Shown: positions 1 to 5,880 of the stretch, piece after piece
How the letters are laid out: every line of letters starts with the position of its first letter
Numbering within the stretch: position 1 is the first letter of the stretch
Origin: CAZDHT01 sp964505325
GTDB lineage: Bacteria; Planctomycetota; PUPC01
Direction: 5' to 3'
DNA: 10,808 bases
NCBI GenBank assembly: GCA_964505325.1
Contig: CAZDHT010000193.1
Location: forward strand, 1-10,808
Position numbers and translations under genes: made by a program
Notes under the pieces: model-generated
The model's database searches: none
What the model was told of the DNA's origin: nothing
The model's input: the letters and a program-made list of their open reading frames with translations, nothing else

Positions 1-75
1 AAAGGCTGCTCGTAGAAAGGCTGCTCGTAGAAAGGCTGCTCGTAGAAAGGCTGCTCGTAGAAAGGCTGCTCGTAG
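1..75. repeat. Five perfect 15-bp tandem repeats at the window edge
   Basis: The unit AAAGGCTGCTCGTAG is present five times without a mismatch and runs into the left edge, so the true copy number is unknown. In frame 2 it reads Lys-Ala-Ala-Arg-Arg repeated. In frame 3 it reads RLLVE, and on the minus strand one frame reads YEQPF. Because the unit length is a multiple of three, copy changes would keep any frame open. The KAARR reading resembles basic Ala/Lys/Arg tails of histone-like DNA-binding proteins. Confidence 0.95.
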
Positions 76-157
76 TGGAGAGGAGGGAAGGATTTGGGGT
101 GGGATTCCGTGTCGGGGAAGTTCGCAATGGGATTTTTCGGGTGGATGGGTGGCTTGA
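2..157 (+). CDS. Partial 3' end of a possible KAARR-repeat basic protein
   Basis: Frame 2 is open from the left edge to a TGA at 155-157. It gives five KAARR units followed by about 27 residues (SGEEGRIWGG...) with no repeat character. Tails made of KAARR/KAAKK pentapeptides are known from HU-like and H1-like nucleoid proteins, where they bind DNA non-specifically; that is the basis for the suggestion. The tail after the repeats is not typical of such proteins. Frame 3 is also open, through to 305, so the coding frame is not proven. The start and any folded domain lie outside the window. Confidence 0.35.
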   Translation, partial: KAARRKAARRKAARRKAARRKAARSGEEGRIWGGIPCRGSSQWDFSGGWVA

Positions 158-175
158 GTGCCTGCGGGTTCCGGT

Positions 176-225
176 GCTCCGGGGGCCGGAGCGCATACGC
201 GGGCCGCCTGTCTGCTCAGGCAGGC
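176..225. other. Two short hairpins in the non-coding stretch before the RAYT element
   Basis: Positions 176-192 form a 7-bp perfect stem (GCTCCGG / CCGGAGC, loop GGG). Positions 206-225 form a 9-bp stem with one mismatch (GCCTGTCTG / CAGGCAGGC). Neither is followed by a T run, so they are not classic intrinsic terminators, although they lie downstream of the putative basic protein. I see no gene in 158-285. Confidence 0.4.
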
Positions 226-285
226 AGGATTTGCGAGGGGAACGGATGGCTCGTGCCGGAGCAAGTGGGGGGCTGCACTTTCTTA

Positions 286-298
286 GGGACAGTCACCT
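286..298 (+). repeat. Left inverted 13-mer flanking the RAYT gene
   Basis: GGGACAGTCACCT is the exact reverse complement of 1122-1134 on the far side of the transposase gene. The sequence is itself a short hairpin (GGGAC/GTCCC with one bulged base). It is preceded by TTTCTTAG, the same lead-in seen before the palindromes at 1834 and 9971. It lies just outside the stop codon of the transposase. Confidence 0.8.
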
Positions 299-301
299 GT
301 T

Positions 302-1078
302 TTAGCGCCCCTTCCTCCGCTTTCTGGGCCGGCCGACAGGGAGCGGCCGGACGCGACGGCCGAGGAGCTTCTCGACCTTGCTGAGAAAGCTGTCCCTGCC
401 CAACGGACGCCCCCGGCCGGTCTGCGAGCGGAGGCGTTCGACGAATTCCGCGTCGTCGCGTCGGGTCAGTTCCGCCGCCCACTGCTCGCCCGTCCAGAGT
501 CTGCCCCATTCGCGCAGGTCGAGCAAGCTGGCGGGGTCGGCCGCAGGAAACGGGGACCGGCGCCTCGCTGCCCGTCCCGTTTTCTGCAAATCCGAGTCGG
601 CGAAAGCGGGGACAGCCAACGGGGTGGCAGTCCCCGTTTTCGCCACGTGCGCGGCGGCGCTCGAATGCGCATAGAGCCACGCCTTGCGGTGCAGGCGGGA
701 GCGGACCGGGTTCCGCTCGACGTACCGAATCGCCGCCCAGTGGTGATCGCGGTCGAGCGCACACGAGTAGAAGCGGTTCTGCCACAAGTGCCCGGTCCGG
801 GCGTGCAGGTGATTGACGTGCTGCGTGTAGAGCCAGTGCGTGCGGCCCACCGCCTTGGCGAGCGACTCGCCCGACCGCGGCGTGGCGGCCAGGTGGACGT
901 GGTTGGTCATCAGGCAGTAGGCGTGAATGTCGAGGCCGTAGCGTTGCGATTGTTCGCGCAGGATGGCGAGGTAGGTGTGGTAGTCGTCGGGCACGAAGAA
1001 AACGTCCTGGCGGTTGTTGCCGCGCTGCGTGACGTGGTGCGGGCAATCGGGAATCACGATACGTGCGACGCGTGGCAT
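302..1078 (-). CDS. REP-associated tyrosine transposase (Y1_Tnp / RAYT)
   Basis: This 258-residue protein is a single-strand DNA transposase of the IS200-like HUH superfamily, RAYT branch, which cuts and joins REP hairpins. The N-terminus (MPRVARIVIPDCPHHVTQRGNNRQ) and the spacing are typical of the family. The metal-binding HUH motif is H60-V-H62, in MTNHVHL. The likely catalytic tyrosine is Y119, in IRYVERNPVR. The last 25 residues or so are strongly basic (GRPRKRRKGR), as is common in RAYTs. The ATG at 1078 follows a GGGAGG at rather long spacing. Residues of about 145-179 are encoded by two REP-like hairpins and form a low-complexity linker between the HUH domain and the C-terminal region. 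Exact inverted 13-mers flank the gene. The protein looks intact and may act on repeats elsewhere in the genome. Confidence 0.93.
   Translation of the reverse strand: MPRVARIVIPDCPHHVTQRGNNRQDVFFVPDDYHTYLAILREQSQRYGLDIHAYCLMTNHVHLAATPRSGESLAKAVGRTHWLYTQHVNHLHARTGHLWQNRFYSCALDRDHHWAAIRYVERNPVRSRLHRKAWLYAHSSAAAHVAKTGTATPLAVPAFADSDLQKTGRAARRRSPFPAADPASLLDLREWGRLWTGEQWAAELTRRDDAEFVERLRSQTGRGRPLGRDSFLSKVEKLLGRRVRPLPVGRPRKRRKGR
543..644. repeat. Two REP-like hairpins inside the RAYT coding sequence
   Basis: Hairpin one spans 543-587: left arm GCAGGAAACGGGGAC, right arm complementary to GCAGAAAACGGGAC. Hairpin two spans 599-644: 19-nt arms of GGCGAAAGCGGGGACAGCC against the complement of GGCGAAAACGGGGACTGCC, only two mismatches, 8-nt loop. 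Both carry a GGGGAC/GTCCC core like the 13-mers flanking the gene. Together they keep the transposase frame open and encode its linker. Confidence 0.75.
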
Positions 1079-1109
1079 GGCGGCCGCTTATCCTCCCGAG
1101 TACGGGAAG

Positions 1110-1760
1110 TCAAGCGGAAATAGGTGACTGTCCCCAATAATAGTCCCCAATAATAGCGCTAGGCCGTTCCTCGTCTGGCTGGTCGACGCCGTCATCCCCG
1201 CATATGTCAATGCAGAACAGGCCGAGGCAGGCGTCAAGGATCTCATGCGGCCGGACCCCGAGACGCACCGAAACAAGACCCAGCGTCGCGTCGAAGCCGA
1301 GCCAGAACATGTTCGCTTCAGCTCGACGGCTTGGTATCGACTCGGACGTTTCGTGGCGAATGTCGATCTGCGACACGGCGAAGACGCCGTGGCGGACGAA
1401 ATCCACGCCCTCTGGGAACTCAGAGAACCCCCCGTGGAATTCCTGTGAGCTCAGGATTTCCCAGTCCATACAGCCCATGATGACGTACGGAACAGTCGCG
1501 CTATATCTGTGCCACGTGAAGCGGCCGATGCCCGTTCCGCCGTCCCAGCCGACCTCCTGCGTGTGAGAATACCCGATTCCGACAGGGAGCATGGGCAGCC
1601 AGGTGTGGATCTTGACGTGTGCACCGTAACCCACCCCGACGGCGCCCCGGACGCAGTGCGAGAGATCACGGCCCCGCAGGCGAAGATACTCTCCCGTGCT
1701 GCGCGGAGCAGCGCACCCGGACGCTACTGATGCGATGAGAAGTGCCGCGATGACATCCAA
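1110..1760 (-). CDS. Lipoprotein of a conserved exported family, tail altered by repeat DNA
   Basis: Reading from a TTG at 1760, the protein has about 216 residues and begins with a lipoprotein signal (DVIAALLIASVASGC, Cys at residue 16), so it should be acylated and membrane-anchored. The core has many Gly-rich, barrel-like segments (VGVGYGAHVKIHTWLPMLPVGIGYSH). It ends in RPHEILDACLGLFCIDICGDD, which I associate with small lipoproteins common in PVC bacteria; that is recall, not a search result. Function is unknown. The last 15 or so residues (AIIGDYYWGQSPISA) are encoded by the repeats beside the RAYT gene, so the native C-terminus was probably replaced. The start is uncertain: there is no in-frame ATG near the signal peptide. 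The TTG overlaps an attC-like core site (GTTGGAT), and the ATG at 1847 would add 29 residues and overlap the upstream gene. Confidence 0.7.
   Translation of the reverse strand: MDVIAALLIASVASGCAAPRSTGEYLRLRGRDLSHCVRGAVGVGYGAHVKIHTWLPMLPVGIGYSHTQEVGWDGGTGIGRFTWHRYSATVPYVIMGCMDWEILSSQEFHGGFSEFPEGVDFVRHGVFAVSQIDIRHETSESIPSRRAEANMFWLGFDATLGLVSVRLGVRPHEILDACLGLFCIDICGDDGVDQPDEERPSAIIGDYYWGQSPISA
1122..1156. repeat. Right inverted 13-mer of the RAYT unit plus a duplicated 13-mer
   Basis: AGGTGACTGTCCC at 1122-1134 is the exact inverse of 286-298. It runs into two perfect tandem copies of TCCCCAATAATAG (1131-1143 and 1144-1156). The block is read in frame as the C-terminus of the neighbouring lipoprotein gene. 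No target-site duplication is visible outside the pair. Confidence 0.8.
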
Positions 1761-1761
1761 C
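1755..1761 (-). other. Possible attC core site (R') at the start of the lipoprotein cassette
   Basis: On the minus strand the heptamer GTTGGAT fits the integron core consensus GTTRRRY and lies exactly at the start of the lipoprotein reading frame, where a cassette boundary is expected. A matching RYYYAAC arm is not seen upstream. A degenerate REP palindrome (1834-1850) lies there instead, so at most half a site remains. Confidence 0.35.
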
Positions 1762-1809
1762 CAGCGCCCATAGCAGGGCCCCCGGCAGCCGGAACAGTGG
1801 GACTGTCGG

Positions 1810-2226
1810 TCAGTCTGCCGCGTATACTTTCTTAGTGTAACAGGCATGCTGGCTCCACTGGCTCTGGCTCTGTCCTTCTATCCGTCTTGCTTTCTGGATG
1901 AGTTTTTTCCTGATGCCGATCCTTCTCCAGATCTTTGTCCGATTGCTTCCCATATACAGAATCTCATCTGGCTCGATCGCGTAGTCCTTGCCATCCAGCA
2001 CAATCCTTCCCGATGGATCCAGGCCTACGGCCGCACGGATGTCTGTATCCGGCTTGCTTTTCAGAACGGAGGTGAAAAGCATTGATCCTTCAGGTGTCAA
2101 CTCATAGACATCCTGCCTGCTCCCATCATCTCTCCAGACACGAAGGGTGATGCTTGTTGAAGCGGCTTCATTCAGCGAGCACCCGGACATGACCACAACG
2201 GTCACCAAGCAGAGCATCTTCCTCAT
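1810..2226 (-). CDS. Small lipoprotein of unknown function, gene cassette
   Basis: The protein has 138 residues. ATG at 2226 is chosen because GGGAGGG lies seven or so bases upstream and the product then begins with a lipoprotein signal (MRKMLCLVTVVVMSGC, lipobox VMSGC). The longer reading upstream would only translate the attC site. After the signal there is a soluble domain rich in polar residues (RVWRDDGSRQDVYELTPEG... DGKDYAIEPDEILYMGS) that I do not recognise. The gene starts 11 nt after the G/TT point of a complete attC, the usual geometry of an integron cassette. The last residues (HACYTKK) are encoded by a degenerate REP palindrome, so the native stop may have been lost. Confidence 0.75.
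   Translation of the reverse strand: MRKMLCLVTVVVMSGCSLNEAASTSITLRVWRDDGSRQDVYELTPEGSMLFTSVLKSKPDTDIRAAVGLDPSGRIVLDGKDYAIEPDEILYMGSNRTKIWRRIGIRKKLIQKARRIEGQSQSQWSQHACYTKKVYAAD
1834..1850. repeat. REP-like palindrome, degenerate copy 1
   Basis: AGTGTAACAGGCATGCT matches the window consensus AGTGTGCCAGGCACACT at 14 of 17 positions. It has the same TTTCTT lead-in as the perfect copy at 9971. It lies in the last codons of the minus-strand lipoprotein gene. Confidence 0.65.
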
Positions 2227-2236
2227 GATCTTTCCC

Positions 2237-2295
2237 TCCCAACGTCGCGGACCAGGCGCGGCTGTAAGCCGTCGCCTACATCGCACCGGTTCGGC
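2237..2295 (-). other. attC recombination site, 59 bp
   Basis: On the minus strand the site opens with GCCGAAC (R'', fits RYYYAAC apart from the fourth base) and closes with GTTGGGA (R', fits GTTRRRY apart from the last base). The inner arms GCGATGTAGGCG and CGCCTGGTCCGC pair at 8 of 12 positions. The centre is a CGGCT/AGCCG hairpin. It lies 9 nt after the stop of the ceramidase-like gene and 11 nt before the ATG of the next lipoprotein gene, exactly where an integron cassette junction belongs. Confidence 0.75.
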
Positions 2296-2304
2296 ACCCA
2301 AATA

Positions 2305-3753
2305 CTACGCGACTGACCAGAGGCGATCAATAACTCCAATGGTTATCTCTGCGAGTTGCCTCCCGCCTTCTGGACCGACGGGGTTGCTCGCCGGGATCGA
2401 CCCGTAGCCGCCCCCGGATACGGAGCGCCTGCTGGGGACGTATGTGCCCGGACCAGCCAATTGCACGAGAAACGTCTGGGTCGCTTTGCTCCGGGCCTTG
2501 ATGTAGATTCCGAAGTCGAGGTAGTACTCGAACGGATTCGTCGCGAAGACGACTTCACCAAGCCGCAGGACATGCACTTCCGCGGGGAGGGTCTCCCCAC
2601 GCTCCTGCGCCTCGAATCGTCTGCTCACCCCCTGAAACCACTTCATGCGACGATAGGCTCGGGTGACCGGGCAGTACCAGCGCGGCTCTTGACGGGATGC
2701 GGGGTCGGCCTCCAGCTTTCGCTTCTCTTCCTGGTACTGGTCGTGCAGCCGGTCGGCCTCCTCCGTCGCGGTCCGAACATCGCTCTCCGTCAGCACTGCC
2801 ATCGGCAGGCCCAGGCTCTCGACCTCGTGCTTCAGGACAGGGTCGCCCTCGAACTCCGTCCCGATGCAGGCCAGCGTGGCCTCCACCGCATTGGCGATAC
2901 GCTGGGCGATCGCCTGCCGGGGGCTATGTTCCCTCAGCCGGAGCATGCGCTCAGCCGCAGCCTTATCGTAGAGCAGATGGGGCGACTGGTCACCCGCCGC
3001 GCTGCACTGAGGGAGAAGGAAGAGCCCATCACCGAGGCGGCGACGCAGCTCCCGGCGCGTCTCGTACCAATAGTCGGCACTCAGGACGAACGCCTGCTCG
3101 CTGACCTGGGAAGAGCACGGCACGTTCACAACGAGCCCCGTCAAGGCGCCCTCGTCATTGCGAGTGGCCAGCACACCGACGCTATGATCTTCGTAGCCCT
3201 CGATGTGAGAGAAGGCCGGCGTATCAGTGTTCCCATACATAGTCGACTCACCGTCCGTGTTCACCCAGCGCCGATTGCGCCCGATGACGGCGTAATCCTG
3301 CCCGAACGCGACCTCTCCCGGCCGGCGGGACGTCCAGGCCTCGGCGATGGCTTGGGCAATCCGCTCGACGGCGAACTCGACGTAGTCCCCAACGGGCATC
3401 GCATCCAGGTCGACGCCCGTGCCCGTCGAGGTGTGGCCGCCCTCGGCCGTCGGGGTGCGCACTTCCGGCCCCGTGTGGGTGTGTGTGGCATTGAAGACCA
3501 CCTTCATCGGGTCGAGTCCCGGGCACAGCGCGGGCAGGCGCGAACGGACCGCATCACGCAGGGCGTCCGGAATGCAGACGAAGTCGCAACTGACCATCAC
3601 CGCGTGGTCGCTTCCCCCGTCCAGCGCCAAGGCTGTCGCCGTGATGGCGTCCGCGACTCCTTCAGACACGCGCGCATGGAACTGCCCGGCAATAAGCACG
3701 GCCCGTTCAGGTGTCAGGTCGGCCCCAGCCCACCCGATTCCTACGCTCGCCAT
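2305..3753 (-). CDS. Neutral/alkaline ceramidase-like hydrolase, gene cassette
   Basis: The 482-residue protein resembles the N-terminal catalytic domain of neutral/alkaline ceramidases, zinc amidases that hydrolyse the N-acyl bond of ceramide. Seen directly: an opening DLTP motif near residue 12 and NATHTHTGP at 88-96. Its histidines correspond to the zinc-site HTHSGP motif of the family. The segment FSHIEGYEDHSVGVLATRN and the NPFEYYLDFG motif near the end also fit. It lacks a signal peptide and the C-terminal Ig-like domain of the full ceramidases (about 650-700 residues). The real substrate is therefore open. ATG at 3753 is preceded by GGAGAG at good spacing; the 20 residues upstream do not look coding. 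The stop lies directly before an attC, so the gene looks like the body of an unusually long cassette. No core site is seen upstream of its start. Confidence 0.85.
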   Translation of the reverse strand: MASVGIGWAGADLTPERAVLIAGQFHARVSEGVADAITATALALDGGSDHAVMVSCDFVCIPDALRDAVRSRLPALCPGLDPMKVVFNATHTHTGPEVRTPTAEGGHTSTGTGVDLDAMPVGDYVEFAVERIAQAIAEAWTSRRPGEVAFGQDYAVIGRNRRWVNTDGESTMYGNTDTPAFSHIEGYEDHSVGVLATRNDEGALTGLVVNVPCSSQVSEQAFVLSADYWYETRRELRRRLGDGLFLLPQCSAAGDQSPHLLYDKAAAERMLRLREHSPRQAIAQRIANAVEATLACIGTEFEGDPVLKHEVESLGLPMAVLTESDVRTATEEADRLHDQYQEEKRKLEADPASRQEPRWYCPVTRAYRRMKWFQGVSRRFEAQERGETLPAEVHVLRLGEVVFATNPFEYYLDFGIYIKARSKATQTFLVQLAGPGTYVPSRRSVSGGGYGSIPASNPVGPEGGRQLAEITIGVIDRLWSVA

Positions 3754-4062
3754 AGTGCTCTCTCCGGAATCACGGAATACGGTGACAGAATCGCGGCAAC
3801 AGTATACTGTCACGCAATTCGTAATCCCAGGGATTCCTGTTGCCTTTATCCCCCGCCGCCCTTAGAATATGGGCAAGAGAAAAAAAGAAGTCGCTCGAAA
3901 GCGTGACTGGAACAGTCCCAGCCACTTGCAGCACGGCCCCTCGGGGCCAGCCCTTCTGCAAGCGTCATCACTGGTTCTCCTTCCAACTCTGGCACAAAGA
4001 GCGATGCCCGCCCCACCGTGTGGGCGGAAGTGACCCATTGGGACCACTAGAGAGGTATAGGT
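3754..4062. other. Divergent intergenic region between hydrolase and helicase
   Basis: No convincing gene is seen in these 309 bases; a 54-codon ORF at 3869-4033 lacks a ribosome site. Contents: an inverted repeat GTGACAG/CTGTCAC with an 18-bp spacer at 3782-3813, upstream of the hydrolase; a small hairpin GACTG-GAA-CAGTC at 3905-3917, reminiscent of the RAYT flank; and a 6-bp GC hairpin at 3935-3948. If the promoter proposed at 3840 is right, the helicase mRNA would have a structured leader of nearly 200 nt. Confidence 0.5.
3840..3868 (+). promoter_or_regulatory. Candidate sigma-70-type promoter for the helicase
   Basis: TTGCCT (3840-3845) and TAGAAT (3863-3868) are separated by 17 bp. Each matches four or five of the six consensus bases. 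It points at the plus-strand helicase but lies about 190 nt upstream. This is pattern matching only. Confidence 0.3.
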
Positions 4063-5307
4063 TTGTCTGAAAGCAGCGACACAGCGAAGTTCACGGATTA
4101 CCCGCTCAACGCCCGCATCATGAAGGACATCGCGGCCGAGGGGTTCGTTTCCCCGACGCCCGTGCAGGCCGAGTTCATCCTGCCCGCGCTGGCGGGGAAG
4201 GACCTGATCGGCGTGGCGCAGACCGGGACCGGCAAGACGGCGGCGTTCGCGCTGCCCATCGTTCAGCGGATCGGCGGCAAAATGGGGATGTGCTGCCTGG
4301 TACTGGCGCCGACCCGCGAGCTGGCCCGCCAGACGGCCGACATGTTCGGCCGGCTCGGCCGCTCCAGCGGCATCCGCACCGCCACCATCGTGGGCGGCAT
4401 CCCGTTCGAGCAGGACGAGAAGGCGCTGGCCCAGTGGCCGAACGTGCTGGTGGCCACGCCGGGCCGGCTGATCGACCACATCGCGCATGGCACCATCGAT
4501 CTGGCCGAGATCGAGGTGCTGGTGGTCGACGAGGCCGACCGCATGCACGACATGGGATTCATCCCGCAGGTCCGGCGCATCCTCGACGCCCTGCCCGAGG
4601 AACGCCAGACGCTGATGCTCACCGCCACCATGCCGTCCGACGTCGAGAACATCGTGCGGCGCTGCATGAAGGACGCCGTGAGGATCCAGGTCGGGCGTCG
4701 CGCCGCGCCGGCCGAACGCGCGGAGCAGAACGTGTTCCTCGTCGACGAGCGCGGCAAGGACCGCCTCCTCGTCTCGATCCTCAAGGACAGCGAGGGGCGC
4801 GTCCTGGTCTTCGTCCGCACCAAGCGCGCGGCCAACCGGGTGGCGTCGGTCGTGGGCCGCCGCATCCGCAGCGTGACACGGCTCCACTCCAACCGCACGC
4901 AGGAAGAGCGCGACGACGCCATGGCGGGGTTCCGCAATGGCAAGTACCGCGTGCTGGTGGCGACGGACATCGCGGCCCGCGGGCTCGACGTCGCCGACAT
5001 CGAGCACGTGATCAACTACGACTTCCCGCACTACGCCGGGGATTACCTCCATCGGATCGGCCGGACCGCTCGCGCCGCCGCGGCGGGGAAGGCGACCAGC
5101 TTCGCGTCCCGCTCCGACCGCCGCTTCGTCGAGGCGGTGGAACGGCTCATCGGCGCCAAGCTCCCGCTCACGCCCGCGCCCGAAGGCGGCCACGGCGGCC
5201 CCCGCTCAGACCGTCGCCCGCTACGTGGACGCTCCTCGCGCCCGCGCAGCGCCAGCGCCAGCAGCGGTGGCGGTCGTCGTCCGGAACGGTCGCGCGGGCG
5301 CTCCTGA
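4063..5307 (+). CDS. DEAD-box ATP-dependent RNA helicase, RhlE-like
   Basis: The 414-residue protein unwinds short RNA duplexes with ATP, probably in ribosome assembly or RNA decay. All family motifs are visible: Q motif with PTPVQ (31-35), motif I AQTGTGKT (52-59), PTRELA (83-88), TPGR (132-135), DEAD (156-159), motif III as TAT instead of the usual SAT (187-189), ARGLDV (305-310) and HRIGRTAR (330-337). The tail after residue 365 is rich in Arg, Ser and Gly and probably binds RNA. The start is a TTG at 4063 with AGAGG seven bases upstream. It is the only clear plus-strand gene, has no attC of its own, and interrupts a run of minus-strand cassettes. It may be resident chromosomal DNA rather than a cassette. 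Assignment to DEAD-box helicases is firm; the subfamily is not. Confidence 0.95.
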   Translation: MSESSDTAKFTDYPLNARIMKDIAAEGFVSPTPVQAEFILPALAGKDLIGVAQTGTGKTAAFALPIVQRIGGKMGMCCLVLAPTRELARQTADMFGRLGRSSGIRTATIVGGIPFEQDEKALAQWPNVLVATPGRLIDHIAHGTIDLAEIEVLVVDEADRMHDMGFIPQVRRILDALPEERQTLMLTATMPSDVENIVRRCMKDAVRIQVGRRAAPAERAEQNVFLVDERGKDRLLVSILKDSEGRVLVFVRTKRAANRVASVVGRRIRSVTRLHSNRTQEERDDAMAGFRNGKYRVLVATDIAARGLDVADIEHVINYDFPHYAGDYLHRIGRTARAAAAGKATSFASRSDRRFVEAVERLIGAKLPLTPAPEGGHGGPRSDRRPLRGRSSRPRSASASSGGGRRPERSRGRS

Positions 5308-5356
5308 CGCCGCCGCTGAACTCCGGACCCATCACCCGCACCCAGCTCCACGCGTT

Positions 5357-5373
5357 AGTGTGACCGGCGCGCT
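5357..5373. repeat. REP-like palindrome, degenerate copy 2
   Basis: AGTGTGACCGGCGCGCT, preceded by GTT, matches the consensus at 13 of 17 positions. It lies between the convergent ends of the helicase and the Cys-rich protein gene, directly behind an attC half-site. Confidence 0.6.
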
Positions 5374-5383
5374 TTCCCCGCTT

Positions 5384-5788
5384 CTAGTTGCCGCCGCGGC
5401 CAGGTGCAGCGCCTGGTTCGGCGTCTTCTCCGCCTCCCCACAACGCCTGTGACTCACCAAGGTATCGCTCATGAAACTCTGGAGCCAGCTTCTCAACCGA
5501 CGGAATAAAGTAGAACCAAGGCAATCCGTCCCGCTCGAGGGCAAGCTCACACGGCTCGTACCAGTCGGAATCACCGTCCACTGGATCGAGTCGGGTACAC
5601 AACCCGACCCCACAGCCGCAACCGCCTTGCGGGAAGTCCACCCAGCCGTCTCGGCGGGCGATGGCTTCCCGGAACGACCGGTACGTACGGCCCGACATGT
5701 CGGCAGCCCCGCCCGGCGGAACCCACTGGAAGCAGTATCGCCCAGGACAGAAATCCGCAGGAGGCCTTGTGTGCTTGTCCCATGTCAT
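5384..5788 (-). CDS. Cys-rich cytoplasmic protein of unknown function
   Basis: I do not recognise this 134-residue protein. ATG at 5788 has AGGAG upstream at good spacing; a longer reading from 5866 would run across a palindrome. There is no signal peptide or membrane segment. Notable are a Gly/Cys cluster (QGGCGCGVGLCTRLDP) and an acidic, aromatic stretch (DGDSDWYEPCELALERDGLPWFYF), which would suit a small metal-binding or substrate-recognition domain, but nothing proves it. The last 20 or so residues (GGGEDAEPGAAPGRGGN) are encoded by an attC half-site, so the native C-terminus may be shorter. It follows the exported-protein cassette at 5881 by 92 nt. Confidence 0.65.
   Translation of the reverse strand: MTWDKHTRPPADFCPGRYCFQWVPPGGAADMSGRTYRSFREAIARRDGWVDFPQGGCGCGVGLCTRLDPVDGDSDWYEPCELALERDGLPWFYFIPSVEKLAPEFHERYLGESQALWGGGEDAEPGAAPGRGGN
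5401..5422 (-). other. Half attC (R'' and L'' arms only)
   Basis: On the minus strand GCCGAAC is followed by CAG and GCGCTGCACCTG, the typical left half of an attC. The other frame reads PNQALHLA, a peptide I have seen repeatedly in automatic annotations around planctomycete attC-like repeats. The complementary L' arm and a GTTRRRY core are missing; a REP-like palindrome follows about 28 nt further on. Confidence 0.5.
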
Positions 5789-5880
5789 TCGTGAATCGCT
5801 CCTGTCATCGAACGGCCAGGGTTGAGCCGCCATCTGAAAGCGCGCTTTCAGGTGATACCTCTCCATCCTTTGGTCAGGCT
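5789..5880 (-). other. Cassette junction with 18-bp perfect palindrome, possible degenerate attC
   Basis: CTGAAAGCGCGCTTTCAG at 5834-5851 is a perfect palindrome between two minus-strand genes. Two bases after the stop of the upstream gene stands GCCTGAC, and just before the next start stands GTTCGAT. These are near matches to the attC outer cores and would put the palindrome in the variable central hairpin. The inner arms do not pair convincingly. Confidence 0.35.

Noticed and set aside
1..75. Tandem repeat as a CRISPR array
   Set aside because: The units are 15 bp and contiguous with no spacers.
216..1046. Minus-strand ORF of 276 codons overlapping the RAYT gene
   Set aside because: It is an alternate frame of the transposase, Pro/Arg-rich and without recognisable motifs.
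286..1134. RAYT unit as a complete insertion sequence with target duplication
   Set aside because: Inverted 13-mers are present, but no target-site duplication is seen, and RAYT genes are generally single-copy domesticated transposases rather than classic IS elements.
2356..3906. Long plus-strand ORF of 516 codons
   Set aside because: It lies antisense to the ceramidase-like gene, has no domain or composition of a real protein, and is explained by GC-rich codon use on the other strand.
3935..3948. GGCCCC-TC-GGGGCC hairpin as an intrinsic terminator
   Set aside because: No T run follows on either strand and no gene ends there.
3869..4033. 54-codon ORF starting MGKRKKEVARKRDW in the helicase leader
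   Set aside because: The basic start is suggestive, but there is no ribosome site, its ATG abuts the putative -10 box, and the rest is low-complexity.
3862..5193. Minus-strand ORF of 443 codons
   Set aside because: It is the antisense shadow of the DEAD-box helicase; its His/Arg/Asp-rich translation is typical of such shadows.
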